Below, piece by piece: positions 25,191-38,400 of a stretch of DNA of 64,000 nt. The notes under the pieces were generated by a model. The model was not told the origin of the DNA. It did no database searches and saw only the letters and a list, made by a program, of their open reading frames with translations. The DNA lies in the NCBI GenBank assembly GCA_034509755.1, contig CM067555.1, positions 6,394,142 to 6,458,141 on the forward strand, in the 5' to 3' direction. Position numbers and translations under genes: made by a program. The stretch is from Anisodus tanguticus. Its lineage: Eukaryota > Streptophyta > Magnoliopsida > Solanales > Solanaceae. Position 1 is the first letter of the stretch. Each line of letters starts with the position of its first letter.

Positions 25191-26402
25191 GTTTTTTAAT
25201 TTTCCTCTTTATAAAAAACATACGTTAAAAATGCTACTATCCAATAAAGAAAATAAATTTTATAATTATTTTTTAAGTTTGGGTGAAATTATATAAAAAA
25301 AAATTCATTAAATGACGTATAATATAAAAGTGAGTAGCTCAATAACATCCATCTTTCAACTGGTCTGAGCAAAGCCGAGTTGAAAAAAATCACTTAGAAA
25401 GTTATTTAGGGGTACATAAACACTCAAAAAGATAAATGGCTAAAGTGAATTTTACATACAAGTTTAGGGGTGGTTTTATATATTTTCTCTCTAAGAAAGC
25501 TACATTTTGGAGAAGTCTTCGAAAACATACCTAAATATATTGCAGCACTTAATAAAGCTGATAGGAATCGAAGAGTCGGAGTCAGAAACGAGCCAACTAG
25601 ATCAAAATTTTAACAAAGTGAGAGAACTGTTTGACACAGTCGAATGACTTTGCTTTCCTTTCGATCTGATGTTCGTTTTCTTGATCAAATTATAATTACA
25701 CAGTTTGATTTTATCTAGTCTGAACTCAAAGAGCAATAATGGAACATGCGCTTACGGAACTAGATTCTTGTAACCCCATTAACAGTACTCACATTTACAA
25801 AAATTAAAACGTCAATGGAGACCAAGAGTTGCCTACCAGCAATCCATCCATACCAAAGTCTGCACCAAATAGTTAACATTCATGCAACAAAATTTTTTTC
25901 AAACCTCACATACAACCATATTCTATATGCTACATGGACATGCAGAAGATATCCCTCCACTACAAATCGAAAAAAGAAAGAAGAAACGAAACGGCTTTAG
26001 CGGATTCTAAATACAGAAGACTCCTACAGTATAACTTCGTCTTGCTGTCAATGATATGATCTCTTTTAGGTTACCTACAAAGTTGAATAAAATAACGTTG
26101 ACTTCCCAATAACTATCTCACACTAGATGACAGAGATGCAGCAGAATGAGGAGTTGTTTTCTTGCCCAATAATATATATCAGATTCAATGCTTGTGAATC
26201 AGTTCATCTGCAACTGCCAATGGCACTGGCTGTGCGTCATGAGTATCTTTATGATCCATGCAACATTAACCAAAGCTCTTGGCAAATGCCTTTATGAACA
26301 TCATAGTCAAGAACTGAAGAAAACCTAGTGAGCAGCAGTATTAGGCAATTAGCAGCATGCCCACCCTTTTTCCCAATGCGGTATTGCCGACATAGACTAA
26401 CA
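25191..26402. other. Spacer and 3' region of the FPA-like gene
   Basis: No coding exon is seen. The right part must contain the 3' UTR of the minus-strand FPA-like gene, whose stop codon is at 26403-26405. Confidence 0.55.
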
Positions 26403-29400
26403 TCATAACCATTCAAGGTTTGTCTCTTTAGGCACCACCAAACAAAGTAGACAAAGAGAAGGATTAGGCGTAACTGAGAGCATAGAGCAGGTATCAGACG
26501 ACTGTGGAAGGATGAAGAGAAGCCTTGCCCACATAGATTTTACCGCTGGGATTTTAATTACACCAGCACATTCCCTCTGCTTCAAGTATGATATAAAATC
26601 TTGAAACTGCAAAGCAAGTTATGACATTTTAGTCCTCTAAACCAGCTCCAGTTATAATATATAAACAGTCATTGCAAAACATAGAACACTGAAAAGTATA
26701 AAGTAAATGGAGAAAAGATCTCCTTTAGGTCCATATCTGAACACATATTGCAAGTCATGGATAGACCTAGTGGGAAAAGCTGTCTACTGGACTAATTATT
26801 TTAGCAAACAGCTGGAAAAAAAAAAGCACAAATTCCTATATCTGAAATGATTTTCATTGACAACTCTTAGCTAGTTCCTATTTTAGGTGATAATACACAG
26901 ACAAAGTAAGGTATATACCAAGTAAATCTGGAAGATACAGACATCTTTCCATATACCATCTATAGCATACATCATGACTACATTCACTCGTAATGAAAAC
27001 TGAAAGGAGAGCATGATTAACTTACGCCCTTATGGTCCACTGGAGAAGAAGGTAGCAACCAGCATATCTCCTTCTGTAACACATTAATTTGAAAAAGAAT
27101 GTAAAATGTTATAATAGGTTAAAGGATCATTTCAATCTCTAAAAAGATGAGCAAGAAATGGCACAGATACAAAACAAACCTAACATTATATGATAGAGAT
27201 GACAGCAGCATTTATCAAAAGGTGCTAATATATGCCATTTAAATATGATATGCTGAATTTTCCTAATAATGTTCAAGGACTCACTTTGTGGGGTGGTGTA
27301 CTACAAAATGTTGATTTGACATGCCGAAAATCAGTGCGTTTGGTCATATCCAACTTCACAGGCCATCTGCACAGGCTTCCAATTTAAAAAACAGAATATT
27401 TAATAATCAAGTGTCAAAACATCAAACGATGAAGTCCTTACTCCGTAGGCTCAGCGCTGGCATTTGGATACCTGCAAGAATCTGACTCTACTCTTTGTGC
27501 ATAAATCGTGCAGTAATGAACTCCACTTTTACTCAAGGATCCCTGCCACTGATGCAAATATTGTTTAGAACTTCCTGAATTTGAAGATTCAGATAATTGA
27601 GGTGCGGGAGGAGGCGGGGAACTAGGTGGAGGAGGAATATTAGGTGGGTCAGGGTAGGGTGGTGGGGGTGGGGATGAAGGTAATGGAGGCGGCAAGACAG
27701 GTGGAGGTAACGGGGGTAATGAGTCAAGATGAGGTGGTGGTTGTGGCGGTAAAGACGTCACTGGTGGTCTAACAACAGGCACAGGATACATATGATCAAA
27801 TGGCGGCACGGAGGTACCTTGTATCTGTGACATTGGAGTCACAGAAACAGGTATAAATGGCGGTGCAACTGAACAATGATGAAGATTAGTAGGCAATGGA
27901 ATTGGATTTAGGGGCAAGTTATGGTTCAAACCACGTGAATCCCAACCACTTGGGGGGAAGTACATTGGGCGCAGAAAGGGCGGAGGTTGCGCTTGCTGTG
28001 GTGGTGCAATAGGAGGTCTTTGCATTGGCTGTGGTGCTACAGGAGGAAGTGCTTGAACAGGCAGTGGCACAGTAGGAGGTCCTTGCAGAGGCTGTAGTGG
28101 CCTAGGAGGCGCTTGAGGAGGTGCAGGATTGCAGGCAACCATTTCCGGTCTAGAATGTATATCTGCTTCAGATTTCCTGTGCATCCACATGTCATTAACA
28201 GCACCAGTGAATATATGATTACCTGCAGAAATCATCAGGAGAACAATATGATAATGAGCATCAAACTACTATTGGAAAGAACACAACTAGAGTAATGGAG
28301 AAGTACCTCTCGGTGATGGAACTGGAGCCATCATATCAGTTTTTCCAGAACCAACTTCGGGCATCCCTCTGCTTGCTATGTGTGTCCAGTTTGACTGGAG
28401 TGCATATCCAGCATGAGGCATGTTACCTTGCTCTGGATTCAGTCTGGGTGATGTAAGCTCCAGAACACTACCTTCATTTTTTACAGGAACAGGAATATGA
28501 TGCTGCCCAGGGTGACTGTTCGAACAAGGGGAGGAGAAGCTCAATAGTTAAGCTCAGATCATTGTGTAAGACATTCAAAAGCTTTAAATATAATGTGAAG
28601 CTTTCTAGGAATCAGGAACCAAAAGAGAAAGAGAACCAAGTCAGTGTTACAAATTGAAAAGTTAAAAGTAACTTCTTTAAATAGGTATAGCTAAAGTCTA
28701 CATTACAATTGTGAATCGAACCTCAAATGTCGAAAAGTTTTTGAAAAGTGGTATTGCACTCTTTCCACATTTTAAGCTATTTCCATCATTTTATTCGTGC
28801 AATATTCAATTTGTGGAATTGCTGCTGCTATCTCCAATGTACATGGACTTCAATCGACATGCGATACTCAATATATTGCTTTCATCTCTTACATCATCCC
28901 CTAATGTCCGACCCCTCCTCTCCTGTCATGGGTATGGTATCTCCATTCTAATAAAAGTGCCATTCCACCACCCATTCCCAATTCAGAGTAAAGTGAGAGA
29001 TTGTAAAGGGTAGAGTGTGAAGATAAAGGACGTAAATTTGAACCTGTAACAGAAGGTGAAGAAAGAAAATTGGGTTTGGGTTTTCGGGGGGGGGGGGGGG
29101 GGAGGTTGTGCAGGATAGAGCTATGAATAGATGATCACATTCAAGTGATAGGGAAAAAGATTTTGGGAGGTAGAGAATGCAGAAAAGGTGGCTAAGCCAA
29201 GAAGCAAGAAGGGCTGTCATGGAAGAAGTATGTAAGTAGTAGTTGGGGCCGGTAAATGCTCCTTCAGCTAAATTAAATGGAGGGCTGCAGCAAAGGCCAA
29301 AAGAGGATTTTATCGTTGGAGTGAGTCCAATCATCTGTGCCCTTGGTATATCTTAATAACACTTCAGTGTTGAATAAGACGCTATAATGTTGTTTCCTCC

Positions 29401-32400
29401 ATTTACTTTTAAATACACAACATCATCTCATCTAAATGCTTATACGGTTAGTGAGAGCACACTTTTATTTACACACGGGCCTGATTCTTTTTTATGCACC
29501 AAGCACATGAAAATTCTTCAGATAATGAGTAGAGTAGTGGAACTCCAAAACATGATTTTCCTATTTAAATTCAATGTATGCAAGTGCATCACTCGCGAAG
29601 GAAAATTTCATCACGGGAAAGATTGACTTATTATCAGTCAACACTAAAAGCAGATTTAGCTAAAGATAGGCCACAATGGAGGATAGGTTTTAGTCTTGTT
29701 AGAGAACTTCTATTATTACTATTATTATTGTTATTACAACATTTCTTTACATATATGTAACTTATTTTCGCTTTTATTTTTATTTGGTGGGATGATGACA
29801 TGAGTTTAGCTTAAATGGAATAGTGAGGATTCATATAGCCGACCCCAACTTGTTTGGGACTGAGGCGGAGGTGGAGGTTTTCAATAAATTTTGGTTGTTA
29901 TCCGGAAAAGTATGTTTCACAATATATGTCATCCGCATATCCCAACACTCTTGAAGGATATAGTTATATGGTGAACCATATCTAAAATATAAGGAAAATT
30001 AACAAGGAAGTTTTTGATGACTTTGTTTTCATTAAGATTAAGACGTCTGAATCTGAATGCACATCTTAAGATGTTGTCTCTAGATCTGAAAACTGAATGA
30101 TTAAGACTATTTGTTTTTCAATATCTGAATGTGCATTAATGTTTTAAACATAATAAATATACAATTCAAATAAAAAAATAATTAAATATTAGAAAATAAA
30201 TATAAATCTAATAAAATAAATTATTATTTGATAAAAATGTAATATTTATGTTCGCTAGTATCAAAAACAATCTCTCTACCTCCATGGTAGGGGTAAGGTC
30301 TGCGTACACTCAACCCTTTACAGACCCTACCTTGTGGGATTACACTGATATATTGTTGTTGTTGTAGTAGTGATGGTAGAGAGTTGTAGTGGTGGTGGTG
30401 GTGGTGATAGTAGTTACGGTGGAGGTGGTTGGTGTTGTAGTGATTGGCGCGATGGTGGCGGTTGGTAGTGGTGGTTGTTGTACTGGTAGAGTTGATTGAT
30501 GTTAGTAATTGACGGTGTAGATGGTAGTGGTTGACGATGGTGTTTGTGGCAGTTGGCAGCAGGGCTAGGATGGTCAAGGTGGTTGGTAGTAAGTATTGGC
30601 CGCAATGGTGGTAGTGGCGGTGGCGGCAACGACTATTGATATAATTATAATGATGGAGGTGGTAGGTGTGGTAGCGATGAACAATAGTAGTTGTCAGCGG
30701 GGGTGGTTGTGATGGCAGAAGTGGTTAGTGGTGGTGCGTGGTAGTTGGCGACGATGGTGGTGGTGGTTGATAGAGGTGGTGGCTCTGATTACAGATGTGG
30801 TTAGTGGTGGTAAAGTGAGGGTGGGTGGAGTGGGGGGTAGTGGGGGTGGGGGGATGGAGCGTGGATGGGTGGTGGGGGTTGACAATGGTAGTGATTGTGA
30901 TGGAAGGGGTGGTTAGTGGTGGTGGCAGAGGTGGTTAGTGGTGGTGGCAGAGGTGGTTAGTGGTGGTGGCAGAGGTGGTTATTGGTGGTGGGGTGAAGGG
31001 TGGAGAGGGCGTGGGGTGGGGGTGGAGGTGGTGGTTGTGGTCAGATTGATGGTAATTATCCTTACAAAAATATCATTAAGTAATATTCAGACCAAATAAG
31101 TGCTTAGATCTTAATGTAAACAAATGCACTTAATGGCCTAAGGTCTGAACCATTCAAATTCAAACCTCCATTAAGTGCAAACAAATGAGACCTTAATAGG
31201 ACAAAATCATCCACAAACAAGAGGACTTGTTCCCTATCTGAGCGGGAAAGGCATGAGAAGGAAAGAAATTTAAAAACTATAATAAACTAAATATCTGAGT
31301 AGAACAAAGAAGTAATTTAAAGATATTAGTGCCAAGTGAATCAAAACCTGACAAGCAGCTTGAAGCAATTACATACCTGAATTCTTTCCTCTTTTATTTT
31401 CTTTCAGGGGTGGGGGTGGGTGGGGGGGGGGGATGGTTAAAGGGGTAAGGGGGCATTATATTACATACCTGAAATCTATCTGGAAGAATAACGCAGGACA
31501 ATCACGAAGGGTCTTCAGGAGAGTATTTGCAGAATCCATGCTGCTGCATTCAACTAGCCAACAAGAGCCCATATGCATATTTTCTCTCATCAACCTGATG
31601 ATAGAACCTTTGTTGTCAATGGCAATATTACAAATAGCCAAAAGCTCATCTTCTGTGATAAACAAGGAGCTACCATTTGGAATGCTAATCCGTAGTATAT
31701 TTGTCTGCATTGTATCTCCTCCCAGAAATTCAGTTTCACAATTCCCTGGCACATGATGACTCTTATAGCCAGGATCGTATTTGACACTATATTTGGTGCT
31801 TAACTGTGAAAGCAAAGAAGATAGACGTGACATTCTCGGAACATGACTGTCAGAATGGTTCTCAAGCACGTTTTGGAAGTGAGATGGCCCAACCGTACTA
31901 TTGGCACAAAAATTGCTTCCCGTACCAACATAAACAGAGGCAGAGCTAGGTCTTATACCTTCAGTACGCATGGAAGTATTAGCTGGACCTAACTTTAGGG
32001 GCTGGATGCAGTCACTCCTTACCTTACGCCAGTGCCTCAGATGATTCATGGCAATTGTGGCCTCCTCAGGTGTGTTGAACTCCATCAGTAATGCTCCTTC
32101 GCTGACTAGATCAGTAACCATCCGAGGACCTTTTTGAAGTGCTTTTCTCAGCTCATGCACGACGTCATCCTTCATCCAGTGGCTCTGAACACTTCCAACA
32201 TAAATATAGCAACTAGAACCAACAGCAACACCATTTATAGCCCCCTTAGTACCTAATCCTATATCCAAGAATTTTATTCGAAGACCAGCACCCCAAAGCG
32301 AATTTCCCTGCATGATTTCCCTCGCTCTCACCGCATCCATAATGTTTTGGTACTCAACCAACGCAAAACCTTTAAATGCAAAGAATGCAAATTGATTTAG

Positions 32401-35400
32401 TGGACCAAACATCTCAAACTTATGTCTGACAAGAACTTCAGATGCATCAGGGCCTAAAGACCCCAACCATAACTGCTTTGAAGCGGGAAAGATGTCTGCT
32501 GCAGCTGGGTCTCCATCAGTGTACCAAATAACTTGACCTGTGGAAAAATGAGATGGTAAACGCTGCATAGGTGACTCCATGGAACAACTCATGCCTCCAG
32601 TTAATGGTCTTGAGGCTGGTAGAGGACGGTCCAGATTAAAAGTTTGGTGGTTCTCCATCATGACATGGTGTCCTCCATCAGATGAACTATTCCTCAAGTT
32701 CGACGGTGTTCTAGCAATAGGAGAAAGAATCTGCTGGTTATAGACCTCCATAGGCACAGAAGGCCTGGTATTCGGTAAATCTCCAGGCTCTTTAGAATCA
32801 AAAACTAAAGACCTAACCTCTACACTATTAGTATTTGAATTCATACTGGAACAATGAGTTCCTCCCAGAGGAGCTGCTGGACTTCCAGAAACTTCAGGAG
32901 TTACTTTTTGAGAAGATAGCTCGTGACACAAGTACTCACTAGAATACTTTGCGGTATCCAAACCATCCTCATCACCATCATGAGGTTTTTCTGCCTTCAC
33001 TTCATCTAAGAAAGACTGCAATATTCCTTCAAGAACTGAGGAAATATATGTGACAACTTGAGAGGAAGCTGATTTACTTAATTTCTTAAACCTTGAACAG
33101 ATCCAACTCTTTAGAGAATGATCTTTCTCTACAGCCTGTATAAAGAGATCCAAAGACAGTGCATCTTGAGCAGAAGCTTTAGAGACCAAAGATATGAATC
33201 ATAATAGGACAGCGCATCTTGACCAAAAGCCTTGAAAACCAAATAAATAAATCATACTGAGTATCACTTTCCAAGCGGGAAAGAGGAAAATACTTTATTG
33301 GGACGAAGTGTTTAACTCTATGGAAAACTCCAGAGTAATTGCAAATCGCCATAACCAAATTGATTTTCTAGGGACAGTTCACACATAATAAGAAACATTT
33401 TTCCGAAGATGACATCAAAAGTGAAGGGTCAAATATCTACATATGATCATCATACATTATTTTCACTTGCGGATAGCAATCAGGGGTTCAGATATGGGAG
33501 ACATTACTTAAACTAGAAAGCTATGCCACTAGTTAAACAATTAAATTACAAAAACTGCCCTCAAGGCTTAAGCAGGCATACTTCTCCCACATTTCTATTG
33601 AACTATAACAAAGTTTTCAACAATTCATGAGAAACATTAGATGTAGAGCTCACTTCACTCTTTTATTAAGTGACATGTTCATATTATAGAAGTCCTTTCA
33701 CCTTTTTCTTTTAAGCAATATATAGGTTCTTTCACCTTAAAACAATGCACCTTTGCTATTGTGTAATTTATGCAAAAATTAACAAGGAAAATAATTATTT
33801 AAAGTAACATTGAGCACTCGATGAAAATGAAGCAATGATCTCTAAGTTGTGGTTGTACTGTATTTAGGTAAAGCCTTAATAAATTTTTAGAGAATAGAAA
33901 ACCATTCAGATAATATGTTTGAAATGTATAATTAAACTAAATTTGTGATGGACTTCAGCAAAGAAAAGGAGGAGCTTATAATGAATTCAAATTAAACAAC
34001 CTCATGAGGAACACAAATAACTTAGGGAGGTTAACCATGATCTATGAAACCATATGGCAAATCTCAGGCCTAAACTATGAGTTTATGTTTCTATCATCTG
34101 CTCTGCCCAGCTAGGAAACAAGGTAATTGCAACAAAAGAAAATGCACAATATACTGAATCTGCACTGTTTCAGCTTGCTATGATTTTCCTCAAGTAAACA
34201 ACCACTTGCTAATAACCAGTTAACATGAAACGAAAATACTTCTAAGAGGAAAACGAAAAGAAAATAACATGAAACAGATAAGTAGATGTACTGAAATAAT
34301 AACAGAAACAGAAACAGCACAAGAAGTCTCATGCTTCAACTTATACAAATAAGAAAAGGAATAGTCTCAAACTGAATCAGATAAGCACAATCTAAGGAGT
34401 TGAGGTTCTTTTCAGGTTAATTTGGATGGAAAATTGAAGATTTTATAACCACAAACTAAGCACACCCGTATGCTGGTCACTGTAATTCCAACGCAGCTTA
34501 GAAGAATTGGATAAAGGAAAAAAAGGTAAGTTCATCATAGATGAGAACAATATGTGGTTTACAAATTAACACGTAAAAGTTAAAAAGGGTAAGAAGCAGG
34601 TATCTTAATAGTTTAGAGGCTGGAGGAGATGGAAACAAAGATGAAAATGAACAAGAAGAGAGGTAAAATAGGTAAATAATGAGCCCAGTCTTTTCAAATT
34701 TAAATAGGAAGAGGGGAAGAAATAGCAAACTTTCAATTATAATATGAGCAAAGCGTATGTTGTGGAACTGATGATGTTTAGGGATGGAAGGAGTGCTTAA
34801 TTGTATAGAGAACTGAATAAGGGCTCTGGCTGTATTCTTGTCTCCACGATCAACTCATACAACATCATATAGTGGACTTATAATCCTAAAGTAAACTGCA
34901 TTTATTTGTGCTGCTGCAAGTGATGGAAATAGAAACAATAATATTGAAGCACAGATAGTATCACAATATGGATCAAAGCATCAAACATTATGTCACTGTC
35001 TTGCTCAAGAAACAATCAGTAACACTTGTGTTATAAAGCTGCAGCAATCAGAAGCTCAGAAAATCGGTTTTAGATAAAGGGGAAAAAGCAATAATAATTG
35101 ACTAGTTAATCTGTACAAAGGAAAATAGTTAAAAGCATACCAGTCCTAGTAAGCAGTTCTTCAAAACAAGAGAGCGATTGTCCAAGACTTGTTTGCCACA
35201 TGTCGCAAGTCCAGCATCCACATCCTTACTTTTGTTACTTGTTTCTCTGGACTTCGCTGATGATGTCACTGCACTATTTCCTCCATTCCAAGGATGACCA
35301 ACAGCATCATCAAGCCTGTTAGTTAACTGATGAAGTAAGTAATATCCTTCCCGCTTAGATTCCTCCGATCCAGTAGAGCTGATGAGCTCAAAACAAGTTG

Positions 35401-38400
35401 CAATTGAATTTTTGGGGCAAGTAAAGAAAATTCTGAGGAAACAAAGTACACGGAACTCAGATAGCTTGAGCAGTACCGATTGTTCCTTGTTTAAAATTTT
35501 TTGTTGGTACTCAGAGAACAAATGAGCATCCTGAATACCAAAAATTTCCTTGTCAGCAATCTCGCAAACATCCTTCCCTTCAAAACAGGACATGAAGAAG
35601 GTGAGTGCATCATGAAAAACTGTGGTGCAAATTCCACGAATAACTGATGATGTTGGTGCCTCAGCAGCAGCACTTTGACAGATATCAGCTAGACCAAAAA
35701 TGCATGCCTTAGCGGTGTCAAATGCAACACCGTCTGTATCTTCTCCTTTACCAATCAAAGCTAACTTCCAATTATGCATATTGATAACAACTTTCACTGC
35801 AGCTTCAAGAGCAGTGGGACAATACGAAGCAAATCGAGGAATAAAATCAGCCACTAGACGTTGTACACTTGTGCAGCCTGCAAACCCAGAATCATAGATG
35901 AAAAATAAAGTTTAGAACTTTATAGAACACTCAAAGGGATACTTCCAACAAATAGTATCAACTCGCTTTCGGAGTTCAGAGGCTGCATCAGTATGATGAT
36001 GTTCTACCAGGAATACTGATGGCAATTCATTATAATGCAATTGTTTAAGAAGATCATGAAAGCATGAAAAGAATTACTACCAGATAGCTGAACAAAAGTT
36101 GACACGAAGTGGCAAAAATAGAAATAGAAGCATAAGCACAGCAACTACTGTACAATCCAATCGGTCAACACGAGTGGGTACCACAGAACAACTGGTGACA
36201 TTTTAGAAAGAATGGACCTGCAGCGGGTTTCACTGAACAATTGGCACACTAACAAATCACTTGAGCAAGAATAGCAGGGGGGATACATCTAATAGAACAA
36301 TTGACACAGTTAAAGGAAATCTTAGAAAGAACGACAGCGAACACGTATACACGTCATTGGGCTAACCTGTCTTAGTTTCATATGTCTAATCTTTCAATAA
36401 TTGAGGAATGGACCGCGTTGACCTAAGTGTAGTAATTCACAACTGTGCAATTTTCCTTCTCGTTCTCTATTTGTTATTTGCTTTTCGGGGGACAGGATAG
36501 GATTTTCATTCTGATCAGGAAAAATGGTAAAAGATAACAGGAGAGGATTTTCATAAACAGAAGAAATTAGTGCCGCTCCCTAAAGGGTAATCCAGACCCC
36601 TTCGTCCCAAATGAAATAGGTGCAGGATGTAAAGGTACTGTTGACTCAAAATGATATGAAGATAGGTGCTACTTAACAACAACAAAAAATGTAATAATAA
36701 GAGACTATAGGTTTCTATTGCTTTGCTTGTGATTATGCTTTGTCTTGAGCTGAGGGGCTCCCGGAAACAACCTCTCTACCTACCAAGGTAGAGGTAAGGT
36801 CCGTGTACACTCTAACCTTCTCAGACTCCACGTTGTGGAATTTCACTGGGTATGTTGTTGTTGTAAGAAACTATAGGTTTCTAAAATAACTTCCTTTTTT
36901 GGAGAGATAGATGTGAAAAAAGGCTTTCAAATTAAAAACGTCAATATCTTTCTTTGGGTGGCAGGTTGGTGCTTATCAATAATGTATCAGATTTACTTCC
37001 TACATACACTGTCTCTATTTCCAATACCAACCAAGATAAAAAAAGAAACTACATAGCATAAGAAGTGAATTCCTTTGTAGGGGCAACAAGGAGAAGAGGG
37101 ATTTTCACCTTGTTAAGTTTCATACCAAAGACTTGGGCAGCTGAAATACTTCTTGGGCGTAGAAGTAGCAAGAAGCAAGAAAAAGATTTTCATATCTCAA
37201 AAGAAGTATGTACTTGACCTACTTGCGGAAACTGAAAAGTTAGGAGCCAAGTTGTGTAGCATCCCAATGGTTTCTAATGTACATCTTACTAAAGATAATA
37301 GTGACCCTTTTGATGATCCGAAAAGATATGAAAGGTTATTTGGAAAACTGAACTACCTCGCGATGACCCGTCCAGATATTGCCTATGCAACCAGTATTGT
37401 TAGACAGTTCATGTCTGCACCGACCATCAAACATTGGGCAGCCTTGGAACAGATCATGTGCTATCTGAAAGGAGCTCTTGGCCATGGCATATCGTATAGC
37501 AATCACAGACGTACTCGTATTGAGTGTCTTGCAGATGCTGATTAGCAAAAGGCAGGTCCAGAGTCGGATTCATCCAAATAAATAGAATGACAAGTTTCAT
37601 TACCATTTGAAAAATCCCATCGGTTCAAAACTCAATTCTAAACTTTAAAGTGGCAAGTAGCAAAGTCATTAAGTCTGAATGCTGCATAAAGAACATGAGT
37701 GATTCGGCAAATTTGAATTTGCTCAAGTCCATACAAAGAAAACAACAACTTATTCCCAACCAATGTGAGACTCTAACATACTCTAATAGAAAGGAACCAA
37801 AGACGTTTTAAAAGCAAACACAAGAACATTCTTACATTGAAACATTGATGTTTTCTTTTTTGGCTTTTTGGTGTAGACTAGAATATGTAAATAACTTAAT
37901 ATTGTGGACATGTTAGAATTCTCAGTATCCTGCAATAAGGTAGAGGAAATGGGGTGTATGTACTTTTTGGCACAACTGATTTTGAGAATCTTTGTGCTTT
38001 GTTTATAAATTCTCAAAAGAAGTGGAGGAGATTCTTGTAGGCTAAAAAAGCAGAAGAGGACAGCAAAGAGTGTTGCGAGTCAATGAGTAAAAGGCGTTAT
38101 TTTCCACATATGAAGTTTGTGGATAAGTGATTGTCTGATAATGTGCCAGGAATATCTGTTTTTCTGCTAAAAAGGATGGATCGAACGGAGCACGCTTTGG
38201 AAGAAGCAATTTGTTATTGAGTCGTCTTATTGGGAATAACAAGAGCATCTCTCAATACTCAAAGTTTCATATATGAAGAGAGTTTTCACGAAACTGCTCG
38301 AGTTTTAACAAAAAACGCTCTTCAGGGTCGTATCGATCCTGAAAGAGAACGTTATTCTTTTTGGGGGGTGGGGGGTGACATTGGTACCGGATTCAAGGGA

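Noticed and set aside
30224..30885. His/Thr/Pro-rich open frames in the GGT tract
   Set aside because: Pure by-products of the GGT/CCA repeat inside an intron; no family motif or start context.
33136..33189. In-frame extension of FPA-like exon 3 upstream of 33135
   Set aside because: No AG acceptor there matches the phase of exon 2; the TTTATACAG acceptor at 33136 joins perfectly.
37783..38016. Small open frames around the copia and rpoC2 fragments in FPA-like intron 1
   Set aside because: AT-rich, no motif, not in phase with neighbouring exons.
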